From CAJQQY01 sp964352225 (GTDB lineage: Bacteria; Bacteroidota; Bacteroidia; Chitinophagales; Saprospiraceae), in contig CAYGRM010000334.1 in NCBI GenBank assembly GCA_964352225.1, forward strand, positions 1 to 7,454: a stretch of DNA of 7,454 nucleotides, given 5' to 3'. The translations under genes and the position numbers were made by a program. Positions 1 through 5,904 of this stretch are shown here, piece after piece. The notes beneath the pieces were generated by a model that was not told the origin of the DNA, did no database searches, and worked only from the letters and a program-made list of their open reading frames with translations. The stretch's first letter is position 1. Every line of letters begins with the position of its first letter.

Positions 1-786
1 GGTGAGATAGATATTTTAGTAGAAAACACTTATGAAAATGACTTATTAATAAAGACTCAACAAACTGATTACGTCAACCAAATTCAACAAATCTGGGAAT
101 TTATCTATGATGAATTTGGTCGAAAAATAGAACAAAGAGAACACTTTCAAGAAGGTGGTTATGTCCCTACCAAATTTGAATACACCATCGAAGGAAAATT
201 GAAAATGGAAGCTATTCTCGATGATGATGGCGAAATAGAGGGTAAAACTGATTATGAGTATGACACCGTTGGCAACTTAATTAAAAAAGTTGAATATGAT
301 ACCAATGACTTTACAAGTCCATGGGTTTCAACAACTTATGAATACGATATCAATAATAAAGTAGTTAAAAAAGAAGAGCAATTTGCGGATAAAGATGCCA
401 CAACTTCAACATTTGAATATGATGAAGCAGGTGAATTAATTGGTGGTCAAATTTATTATTCGGATGATGAAGACTTAATCGTAGATCAAAAAGTGATAGA
501 AAATGAAGAGGGAAAAGTAATCGGAACGGAGGTTTTTTATCCAAAAGAAAACATGAAAAAAGAGTCGCTCATCAAACGAAACGAGAATGATCAAATCGTG
601 GAGGAGGAAGTTCTTATCAATGGAAGTTTTAATAGCTTAATTGTTTATAATTATAATGAGGCAAACGATGTTGTCGAAGAAAAATATTTGAACACTTTGG
701 GCAATGGTGAGTTTCAACAATGGACTGCCAAAGCTTATGAACTCGAATATCATGAGAATTCAGCCGTAAAAGACGAAGAAGAATAG
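1..786 (+). CDS. YD-type repeat protein, 3' part (5' end outside window)
   Basis: The reading frame is open from the first base to the TAG at 784-786, giving 261 residues, so the true start lies upstream. The first ATG in frame is only at 205, and choosing it would cut through the repeat array. The visible part is a series of degenerate units about 24-28 residues apart, each with an aromatic-x-Tyr-Asp/Glu-x-x-Gly-x-Leu/Ile pattern: FIYDEFGRKIEQ (residues 34-45), FEYTIEGKL (59-67), YEYDTVGNLIKK (85-96), YEYDINNKVVKK (113-124), FEYDEAGELIG (138-148) and a weaker VYNYNEANDVVEE near 211-223. This resembles YD/RHS-type beta repeats. The product is very acidic, especially the KDEEE tail. No transmembrane segment or enzyme motif is visible, and the N-terminus that would show a signal peptide is missing. 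The function is unknown. Its stop touches the start of the glycosyltransferase gene, so the two are probably co-transcribed. It shares repeat style with, but is not obviously orthologous to, the two 309-residue proteins downstream. Confidence 0.85.
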   Translation, partial: GEIDILVENTYENDLLIKTQQTDYVNQIQQIWEFIYDEFGRKIEQREHFQEGGYVPTKFEYTIEGKLKMEAILDDDGEIEGKTDYEYDTVGNLIKKVEYDTNDFTSPWVSTTYEYDINNKVVKKEEQFADKDATTSTFEYDEAGELIGGQIYYSDDEDLIVDQKVIENEEGKVIGTEVFYPKENMKKESLIKRNENDQIVEEEVLINGSFNSLIVYNYNEANDVVEEKYLNTLGNGEFQQWTAKAYELEYHENSAVKDEEE

Positions 787-2061
787 ATGCCTACTTACCT
801 TGAAAAAAGTGCCCTTTTTCCAAAAATATTTGATCAATCTGTTGCTAAAAATTTGAGAATGATTGTCGTCATTCCTTGCTTTGATGAAACGGAATTAATC
901 AGAAGTTTGGAGAGTTTAAAAAGTTGTGATTTACCCATTTCTTCGGTTGAAGTAATCGTAGTTGTCAATGATGGAGAACACTCTTCTTCCGAAATCAAAG
1001 CACAAAATTTAAATACTTTCCAAACTGCGACTGCTTGGGCGAAAGAAAACTCAACAACACATTTACAATTCTTGATAGATTATAAATCTGACCTTCCTAA
1101 AAAAATCGCTGGAGTAGGAACTGCTCGAAAAATCGGAATGGATGAAGCGGTTCGACGACTCGAATCAATTGGAAAATCAGATGGAGTAATTGTTTGTTTT
1201 GATGCTGATAGTTTATGTGAAAAAAATTATTTCCAAGCTATCGAAGAGCACTTTATCCAAAATCCAAAAACGCAAGCTTGCGGAATTCACTTCGAACATC
1301 CACTCGAGGGAGATGAATATTCACCTGAAATTTATGATGCTATTACCAAATATGAATTGCACTTGCGATACTATATCCATGCACAAAAATTTGCGAGTTT
1401 TCCTTTAGCTTTTCAAACGATTGGTTCAAGCATGGCGGTACGTTGTGATGCTTATCAACAGCAAGGTGGAATGAATAAACGAAAGGCTGGAGAAGACTTT
1501 TATTTCATTCATAAATTTACCGTCCTTAATGCACATACAGAGTTAAAAAAAACGAAAACGATCCCCTCCCCTCGTCGTTCGGATCGAGTTCCATTTGGAA
1601 CGGGCAAAGCGGTGAATGAAATTTTGGATGAAAAAGAATTAGACTCTGAGGTTGAATATTTGACTTACAACTTTAAAATATTTGAAGACTTAGAACCTTT
1701 TTTGACGGTTGCTCCCAACTTACTTTTATTTGAAGAGGAGCAGGTGGAAATGATGAAAAAAAATCTTCCAGAATCAATTCGAGTATTTTTAAATGAGAAT
1801 AATTTTGAGGCAAAACTAGCTGAAATCCAAGCAAATACCACCGTTCCAATTACTTTTGGAGGAAGATTTTTTCGATGGTTTAATGCTTTCTTTTTGATGA
1901 AGTATGTACATTTTGCAAGAGATAACTATTATCCTAATGTACCCGTTGAAGAAGCTGCAAGAGCATTGTTACAAAAATATTATTTTAAAGATATGAGTGG
2001 AGCGAGTGCAAAGGAATTGTTGTTGGAATTTCGGAAAAAGGATTTGTCTCAACTATTTTAA
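787..2061 (+). CDS. Family 2-type (GT-A) glycosyltransferase
   Basis: The 424-residue product has the marks of a GT-A fold, inverting-type glycosyltransferase. The first beta strand and loop are MIVVIPCFDE (residues 25-34). The second strand ends in VVVNDG (58-63), where family 2 enzymes bind the nucleotide sugar. A DXD-like metal site, CFDADS, lies at 137-142. An acceptor-side GEDFYF at 235-240 supplies the acidic pair expected of the catalytic base region. SPRRSDRVPFGTG (261-273) is a basic, Gly-rich segment after the core. The C-terminal third (about 290-424) is mostly helical and has no clear transmembrane span, so the enzyme is probably cytosolic or peripheral to the membrane. Donor and acceptor are not predictable; an envelope glycan or glycolipid is an inference. 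The ATG directly follows the upstream stop (TAGATG), which suggests translational coupling. The next ATG, at residue 25, would remove the N-terminal leader but keep the first strand. Annotation as GT2-like is firm; substrate is unknown. Confidence 0.9.
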   Translation: MPTYLEKSALFPKIFDQSVAKNLRMIVVIPCFDETELIRSLESLKSCDLPISSVEVIVVVNDGEHSSSEIKAQNLNTFQTATAWAKENSTTHLQFLIDYKSDLPKKIAGVGTARKIGMDEAVRRLESIGKSDGVIVCFDADSLCEKNYFQAIEEHFIQNPKTQACGIHFEHPLEGDEYSPEIYDAITKYELHLRYYIHAQKFASFPLAFQTIGSSMAVRCDAYQQQGGMNKRKAGEDFYFIHKFTVLNAHTELKKTKTIPSPRRSDRVPFGTGKAVNEILDEKELDSEVEYLTYNFKIFEDLEPFLTVAPNLLLFEEEQVEMMKKNLPESIRVFLNENNFEAKLAEIQANTTVPITFGGRFFRWFNAFFLMKYVHFARDNYYPNVPVEEAARALLQKYYFKDMSGASAKELLLEFRKKDLSQLF

Positions 2062-2062
2062 A

Positions 2063-2158
2063 TTGATTTTTTTACCACATAGGCACATATAAAACATAGC
2101 ACATTATTAAAGAAAGAGTAATTCTATATTTTCTATGTTCCTATGTCGTAAAAATCAA
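2063..2158. terminator. Long imperfect inverted repeat at convergent gene ends, likely bidirectional terminator
   Basis: The left arm 2063-2099 pairs with the right arm 2124-2158 around a 24-nt loop. Both arms read TTGA, a T run, then a core of the form ACnACATAGGnACATA, then AAAA and ATAG. By hand I count four substitutions (at 2076, 2084, 2090 and 2095) and a two-base difference in the T-run length. The T tract lies at the outside of each arm, so a hairpin followed by U residues would form in either direction. The element fills almost the whole space between the glycosyltransferase and acyltransferase stops. Its right arm covers the acyltransferase TGA (2155-2157). The ACATAGG core recalls short intergenic repeats I associate with flavobacteria, but I could not test copy number. 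Confidence 0.7.
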
Positions 2159-3450
2159 ACTCTAGTAATTACATTTTCTCGAATCAAATCAGAAATCATT
2201 TTTCGCTCCTTTTTTAATTCCTCTAACGTAGATTTATCTAATTGATAAACTGCTTTCGCTGCATCGAATTTTTCCCAAAATTCTAAATACACTAACGAAA
2301 ATCGACCGAGATAAAATAAAGCTACCAAAGCCACAATCGACCACCAACCCCACCAGTAAACTCCAACAGAAACTAGAAATAGAATCAATACAATACTCAA
2401 TCCTAACCCTACTGCTAATGCTACCGGTGCTTTAAATTCTAATTGCTTCACCTTGGTTTTAGATACATGTTTAGCGTATCCAAAAATGGGATAGTTTAAC
2501 CAAAAGCCTACCAAGTAAGGTATAAACCCAATGATCAAAAACAACCCATTTTTCCAATTATAAATCTCCGCATTTTGCAAAGCTTGATCCTCTACACCAT
2601 TTGATTTTAATTTGGAAAAGTATTGTTTTATTTTCTTAGACCAGTTATTTTTTTCTTCCTCAGACATTTGGCTCACTTGATCAGCAATATTCATTTCGGC
2701 TTCGAGTGGCTTCCGATCTTCCGAAATAATTGGTAAAACTTTTTCAGGATGATCGTTTCTATGAAGTATAAAAAGATCTTCTGCCAAAGCATCATCTACT
2801 GGGTTGGGGATATTAACAATGTGATTTTCTAATCCCTCTTTCACCTCATTTGTCAAATTTCGAATTGCTCGTTGCGGATTCTTATGATATTCTTTATAAT
2901 AATCTTTTAGTCGTATCGGCTCTCCCACATCAAACATTGCAACTGATCGAAACTGATCTGCTTGGGTGAAATTCACTCCAATCGGCACAATGTGCAAATC
3001 AATATCTCCATATTTTTCATAAGTCCCAAAGGCAATTCTCGCTAATCCTTTTCGAATCGGACGCAATCGTTTCTCTTGAATCGTTCTTCCTTCAGGTAAA
3101 ATTACTACCGTTTTGTGATCCTTTAAAGCTTCATAACAAAAGTCGAAAGTAGCACCATTTTTTTGCAATTGATCCAATCCTTCTTGTTTTCGAAAGATCG
3201 GAACCATGTGCAACAAGTTCAACATTTTCCGAAAATGAGGTTTTTTAAATAAATCTCCACGCACCAAAAAGTACAATTTGATCGGTAAAAAACAAGCTAA
3301 AATACAAGGTTCGATAAAAGCGGTGGGATGATTGATCGCCAAAATTAACGGCTTCCCTTTCGGAAGTCGATCCCGATTGGTAAAGTAGATTTTTCGAAAA
3401 AATATTTTCAAAGCGTACGCCGCAATTGGTCTTACAAAACTATATATCAA
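2155..3450 (-). CDS. PlsC-like 1-acyl-glycerol-phosphate acyltransferase family protein with C-terminal membrane segments
   Basis: The 431-residue product has the lysophospholipid acyltransferase (LPLAT/PlsC) blocks in order. Block I is NHPTAFIEP (residues 40-48, catalytic His41), block II is around FRKMLNLLHMVPIFRK (73-88), block III is LPEGRT (118-123) followed by RPIRKG (130-135), and block IV is IVPIGVN (154-160). Such enzymes transfer an acyl chain to glycerol-phosphate or a similar acceptor at the inner face of the cytoplasmic membrane. Block I departs from classical HX4D: the acid falls one place later and is Glu47 (HX5E). After a charged linker (about 240-300) come hydrophobic spans at about 302-320, 341-361 and 363-382, and a charged tail, a longer layout than minimal PlsC. 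The start is uncertain. No ATG lies between the upstream in-frame stop (TAA, complement of 3481-3483) and Met76, which is past block I, so TTG at 3450 is the most sensible start. The exact substrate is unknown. It may be transcribed together with the upstream 309-residue genes (117-bp gap). Confidence 0.88.
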   Translation of the reverse strand: MIYSFVRPIAAYALKIFFRKIYFTNRDRLPKGKPLILAINHPTAFIEPCILACFLPIKLYFLVRGDLFKKPHFRKMLNLLHMVPIFRKQEGLDQLQKNGATFDFCYEALKDHKTVVILPEGRTIQEKRLRPIRKGLARIAFGTYEKYGDIDLHIVPIGVNFTQADQFRSVAMFDVGEPIRLKDYYKEYHKNPQRAIRNLTNEVKEGLENHIVNIPNPVDDALAEDLFILHRNDHPEKVLPIISEDRKPLEAEMNIADQVSQMSEEEKNNWSKKIKQYFSKLKSNGVEDQALQNAEIYNWKNGLFLIIGFIPYLVGFWLNYPIFGYAKHVSKTKVKQLEFKAPVALAVGLGLSIVLILFLVSVGVYWWGWWSIVALVALFYLGRFSLVYLEFWEKFDAAKAVYQLDKSTLEELKKERKMISDLIRENVITRV

Positions 3451-3485
3451 GGTTGAATCTGTTTGTTTGTAGAATTTGAATTAAG
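3434..3485 (-). repeat. Direct repeat copy 1: acyltransferase first codons and leader
   Basis: This 52-bp stretch covers the first codons of the acyltransferase gene (3434-3450) and its leader up to 3485. It matches 4596-4647 over the full length without gaps, with about six mismatches by hand count. The shared landmarks are ACAAAACTATATATC, AGGTTGAAT and ATTTGAATTAAG. Similarity then weakens but continues into an A-rich segment. On the - strand it contains TAGTTTTG, which fits the Bacteroidetes -7 promoter consensus TAnnTTTG. No TTTG partner stands at the usual spacing, and a start of transcription there would fall inside the gene. Confidence 0.8.
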
Positions 3486-3516
3486 CAAAAGTAAGGAAAA
3501 AATAAGAATTTTCAGC

Positions 3517-3538
3517 CCAATCCTTTTACCATGATTGG
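3517..3538 (-). terminator. Possible weak hairpin terminator after the first 309-residue gene
   Basis: CCAATC (3517-3522) and GATTGG (3533-3538) form a six-base-pair stem with a 10-nt loop, 30 bases past the stop of the 3568-4497 gene. On the - strand it is followed by A+T-rich sequence with a run of T only some 15 bases later. The stem is short and could be chance, so read-through into the acyltransferase gene is quite possible. Confidence 0.25.
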
Positions 3539-3567
3539 AACTTGTTTATGAGTAAAATGAGATTGTT

Positions 3568-4497
3568 TTATTGACAGACATACTCATATTTATAAGTATC
3601 CATTTTGCCAATTCTCTTTTCATCAAAATTATCAAGTACTGTTTTTATTGATTTTGTAATCAATCCTTGGTCATTGAATTCATATTTCATCTCATATTCA
3701 CGAGCAACTTTACCTCTATATTTTTCATACTCATATTCTTCTCCATAAACCATTTTGCTATAAATTATATTATTTCCAAATCGAAAGTTATCAATATCAG
3801 GTGTATGATATCGATTCACTCTTTGTAGAGATAATTCGGCATCTAATAATTTATCGTAACGATTTTCAATGGTGTATTCTAGTATATCCCCTGATTTGGT
3901 ATGAGAAATGGATTTTATCAAAATGGTATTATTGTCAAAATCATAGGTGAAAATTTCAGAAGATTTAGGATCCCCTACTGATCGTTTTGAGATGCCAACT
4001 AGTTCTCCTTTTACATTATATTTAAATGAACTCTTAGCTTTAAAAATAAGTTGGTTATCGTCAATTCCACTCTCCCAAACTTTACCAACCATATATTTAT
4101 AATGTTTTGGTTCTTTAGCTCCTTTTTTATACTTGAATCTTTTTTGCAATCGGTTGACAACATCACCTTTTGAAAAACCGTAGGCATCATTCTTTAAAAC
4201 GAAATGATCTGTCAGTTTTTTGATTCTGCCGTTTTTGTCATATTCATAAATAACATAAACATACCTTTCGTCTGGAAAATACACATCCACTCTTTTCCGT
4301 TTTTTGTTTTCGTTATAGCTGTAGATAAATGTAGTCGTATCAATTCCTGTAGAGTCGTTCAGGGTAGTAATTATGATATTTTCCAAAAAACATGAATCAT
4401 TTGAAAAATTTGAATCGAAAGTACTTTTAGGAATTTGAGTTGGATAAAAGGAAAGTGAAAGAAAAGCAATAACTATTGCTAAGAGTGTGTACTTCAT
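3568..4497 (-). CDS. Secreted YD-like repeat protein, 309 aa, paralogue A
   Basis: I do not recognise a named family. The product begins with a short basic n-region and a hydrophobic core, MKYTLLAIVIAFLSLSF, typical of a signal peptide, so export is likely. There is no lipobox Cys: the first Cys, C36, follows a polar stretch. The mature part has repeated aromatic-x-Tyr-Asp/Asn units: IYSYNENK (58-65), IYEYDKNGRIKKL (83-95), FKYNVKGELVGI (158-169), FTYDFDNNTI (183-192) and YEFNDQGLITKSI (272-284). This suggests a beta-repeat fold like YD proteins, though it lacks the size and RHS-core signature of polymorphic toxins. Its only two cysteines are C36 and C308, the latter next to the C-terminus; a disulfide joining the ends is an inference. 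ATG 4497 is fixed as the start because an in-frame TAA lies 24 bases upstream. It aligns gaplessly with the neighbouring 309-residue protein (about 165 identical residues by hand count). Function unknown. Confidence 0.85.
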   Translation of the reverse strand: MKYTLLAIVIAFLSLSFYPTQIPKSTFDSNFSNDSCFLENIIITTLNDSTGIDTTTFIYSYNENKKRKRVDVYFPDERYVYVIYEYDKNGRIKKLTDHFVLKNDAYGFSKGDVVNRLQKRFKYKKGAKEPKHYKYMVGKVWESGIDDNQLIFKAKSSFKYNVKGELVGISKRSVGDPKSSEIFTYDFDNNTILIKSISHTKSGDILEYTIENRYDKLLDAELSLQRVNRYHTPDIDNFRFGNNIIYSKMVYGEEYEYEKYRGKVAREYEMKYEFNDQGLITKSIKTVLDNFDEKRIGKMDTYKYEYVCQ

Positions 4498-4529
4498 TTT
4501 TTGTTGTTATTAGAATAATTTAAGAAGTC

Positions 4530-4541
4530 CAAATATCTTTA
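4530..4541 (-). promoter_or_regulatory. Upstream block conserved between the two paralogues, possible promoter element (copy A)
   Basis: CAAATATCTTTA (read on the + strand) lies 33 bases ahead of the ATG at 4497. An identical block lies 34 bases ahead of the paralogue's ATG at 5636. On the coding strand it reads TAAAGATATTTG, whose last eight bases, GATATTTG, differ at one fixed position from the Bacteroidetes -7 consensus TAnnTTTG. I see no correctly spaced -33 TTTG, so this may be shared ancestry rather than a promoter. Confidence 0.35.
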
Positions 4542-4595
4542 ATTTTTTTTAGAATTCACCTCTGATTTAATTCTATTCTCGCATAATCCGATTTA

Positions 4596-4647
4596 ACAAA
4601 ACTATATATCTAGGTTGAATTTGTTGGTTTTTCAAATTTGAATTAAG
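4596..4647 (-). repeat. Direct repeat copy 2: orphan copy of the acyltransferase 5' region between the paralogues
   Basis: This non-coding segment repeats 3434-3485, including the bases that encode the acyltransferase's first residues, but no acyltransferase coding sequence follows; similarity ends near 4596. The offset between the copies is 1162 bp, against 1139 bp between the paralogous genes, so an indel of about 23 bp separates them. The arrangement fits a tandem duplication of one unit: acyltransferase edge, spacer and 309-residue gene. This copy also contains a perfect 12-bp palindrome, TTCAAATTTGAA (4631-4642), which copy 1 lacks. Confidence 0.8.
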
Positions 4648-4706
4648 AAAGTAATGAGAAAAAGATAATACTTGAAAATTAAATTAGATGGTCACTTTCA
4701 TCAAGA

Positions 4707-5636
4707 TTACTCACATGTATATTCATAGATGCTTGTTGAAACCTTACCTATTTTCTCCTTTTCTATATTATCTATCATTTTTTTTATTGCCCTCTTTACA
4801 TAACCACTTTCATTATATTCTCTTTCAATTTCATATTCATCAGCAACTTTCCCTCGATATTTTTCCTCTTTATAATTTTCACCGTAAACCATTTTACTAT
4901 AAATAACATTGTTTCCAAAACGATACTCATAAGTATTTGGTAAATTAAAATTTCCTCCTACACTCATTAAACCCTCAGTATCCATTAATTCATCATACCG
5001 AAATTCAGTTGTATGATTTAAAATATCTCCTGAATCAGCATGTGAGATTATCTTTCTCCATATTGTATTGCTAGAATAATCATACGTAAACTCGGTAGTT
5101 GATTTAGGATATCCTATTTCTTTATTGATAATTTTAATTAAATTTCCCTTTTTATTATATTCATAAGTCGACTTCCCTTTGTACCGAAGTTGGTCATCTC
5201 TAATCCCTCTCTTCCAAGCTGCACCCGATAAATATTTCACTTGCATTGGAACTTTAGCTCCCTTCTTATATTTAAATCTTTTTTGAACTCGATTAGCAAT
5301 ATCTCCTTTTGAGTATCCATATGCATCAATTTTTAAAACGTAATGATCTGTCAACTTTTTGATTCTTCCTTTTTTGTCATATGCATATGTAACAATGATA
5401 TGCCCTCCCTTTCCAAAAAAATTATCGCTCCTTTTCTTTCTTCTATTTTCGTCATAACTTAAAATAGTTGCAGTAGTATCAATTCCAGCCGAGTCATTAA
5501 AAGAGGTGGTTATTATACTATTCAATAAACATGAATTATTTGAACCGATAGAATGAATAGATTTTTGCTGATCATCATTTTGATAAAAGGAAAAGGAAAG
5601 AAAAGCGAAAAGAAAAATTAAGAGAGAATACTTCAT
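4707..5636 (-). CDS. Secreted YD-like repeat protein, 309 aa, paralogue B
   Basis: This is the tandem paralogue of the 3568-4497 gene. I chose ATG 5636 although the frame stays open to another ATG at 5672. From 5636 the protein starts MKYSLLIFLFAFLSFSF, matching the sister's MKYTLLAIVIAFLSLSF. Both proteins are then exactly 309 residues, and C36 and C308 fall at identical positions. The extra 12 residues (MKLFRFYKSKIN) would also bury the signal peptide and be encoded by the conserved upstream block. Conservation with the sister is uneven. It is strongest at residues 91-130 (33 of 40, including RIKKLTDH and GAK) and 241-270 (24 of 30, including IYSKMVYG and EKYRGKVA), and almost absent at 21-30 and 221-230. 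Repeat units such as TYAYDKKGRIKKL (83-95), YEYNKKGNLIKI (158-169) and FTYDYSSNTI (183-192) give the same YD-like character. Export by the general secretory route is inferred; the role is unknown. Confidence 0.85.
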   Translation of the reverse strand: MKYSLLIFLFAFLSFSFYQNDDQQKSIHSIGSNNSCLLNSIITTSFNDSAGIDTTATILSYDENRRKKRSDNFFGKGGHIIVTYAYDKKGRIKKLTDHYVLKIDAYGYSKGDIANRVQKRFKYKKGAKVPMQVKYLSGAAWKRGIRDDQLRYKGKSTYEYNKKGNLIKIINKEIGYPKSTTEFTYDYSSNTIWRKIISHADSGDILNHTTEFRYDELMDTEGLMSVGGNFNLPNTYEYRFGNNVIYSKMVYGENYKEEKYRGKVADEYEIEREYNESGYVKRAIKKMIDNIEKEKIGKVSTSIYEYTCE

Positions 5637-5669
5637 ATTTATTTTTGATTTATAAAATCTAAAAAGCTT

Positions 5670-5681
5670 CAAATATCTTTA
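5670..5681 (-). promoter_or_regulatory. Upstream block conserved between the two paralogues, possible promoter element (copy B)
   Basis: This is the same 12 bases as the block ahead of paralogue A, placed 34 bases before ATG 5636. Similarity extends a few bases on the gene-proximal side (AAG plus pyrimidines) and then fades. If it is a -7 element, transcription would start about 20-25 bases before the ATG, which is another reason to reject the longer 5672 start. A TTTG lies 12 bases upstream of GATATTTG, too close for the usual -33 spacing. Confidence 0.35.
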
Positions 5682-5738
5682 TTTTTCATCAAATATGAAT
5701 TATTCTTTTCTCTTTTTTCTAAAAAGGACTACTTGAAT

Positions 5739-5779
5739 GCGTGTCTCGGTTGGAACCGTGGCGTGCGTAGTGAGGTGCT
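5739..5779. other. G+C-rich patch in an A+T-rich intergenic region
   Basis: Of these 41 bases, 26 are G or C (63%), while the flanks are mostly A and T. The patch contains the short inverted repeat CGGTT/AACCG (5748-5759) with a two-base loop. On the + strand it is almost exactly coextensive with a 14-codon frame, ATG 5737 to TAA 5779-5781 (MRVSVGTVACVVRC), that runs into the terminator hairpin. I see no ribosome binding site and would not call it a gene. It could be a remnant of inserted DNA or part of a dispersed repeat. Confidence 0.45.
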
Positions 5780-5824
5780 AAAAAAGAAAGAGCTTTAACT
5801 CGAAATATCGAATTAAAGCTCTTT
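5780..5824 (-). terminator. Strong intrinsic terminator of the 485-residue gene
   Basis: AAAGAGCTTTAACTCG (5787-5802) pairs with CGAATTAAAGCTCTTT (5809-5824) around a six-base loop, giving a 16-position stem with one non-Watson-Crick position. Read on the - strand, that position is a G-U wobble and the stem is followed by CTTTTTTAG. This is the layout of a rho-independent terminator about 80 bases past the stop of the 5905-7362 gene. On the + strand the odd position is a C-A mismatch and the tail is only TTTT before a G, so the - strand is the likely direction. It insulates the 309-residue pair from the upstream gene. Confidence 0.8.
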
Positions 5825-5904
5825 TGAATTTGTTATGCAAGACCACTTCTAAAACGGTCGTGATTTTCGAAATATTATGTTTTTTCTATTTATTTAAAAA
5901 ATTC

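Noticed and set aside
199..204. TTG at 199 as the start of the first gene
   Set aside because: The frame is open to the window edge and upstream codons encode repeat units of the same type, so this is an internal codon of a truncated gene.
4204..4395. Small + strand frame opposite paralogue A, and similar frames at 1190-1408, 4688-4906, 6102-6314 and 6631-6816
   Set aside because: Each lies inside a well-supported gene in another frame or strand (4688-4906 runs almost wholly over paralogue B) and shows no recognisable protein features, as expected of shadows.
3568..5636. RHS-type polymorphic toxin and immunity pair
   Set aside because: The proteins are only 309 residues, full-length paralogues of each other, and have neither an RHS core signature nor a variable C-terminal toxin domain.
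5637..5672. N-terminal extension of paralogue B to the upstream ATG
   Set aside because: The sister gene has an in-frame stop in the equivalent leader, the shorter start gives identical length and cysteine positions, and the extension would hide the signal peptide and cover the conserved upstream block.
5831..5862. Possible hairpin or att-like site from GACC/GGTC in the region after the terminator
   Set aside because: The pairing is only four bases with an 11-base loop, and there is no integrase or repeated partner in the window.
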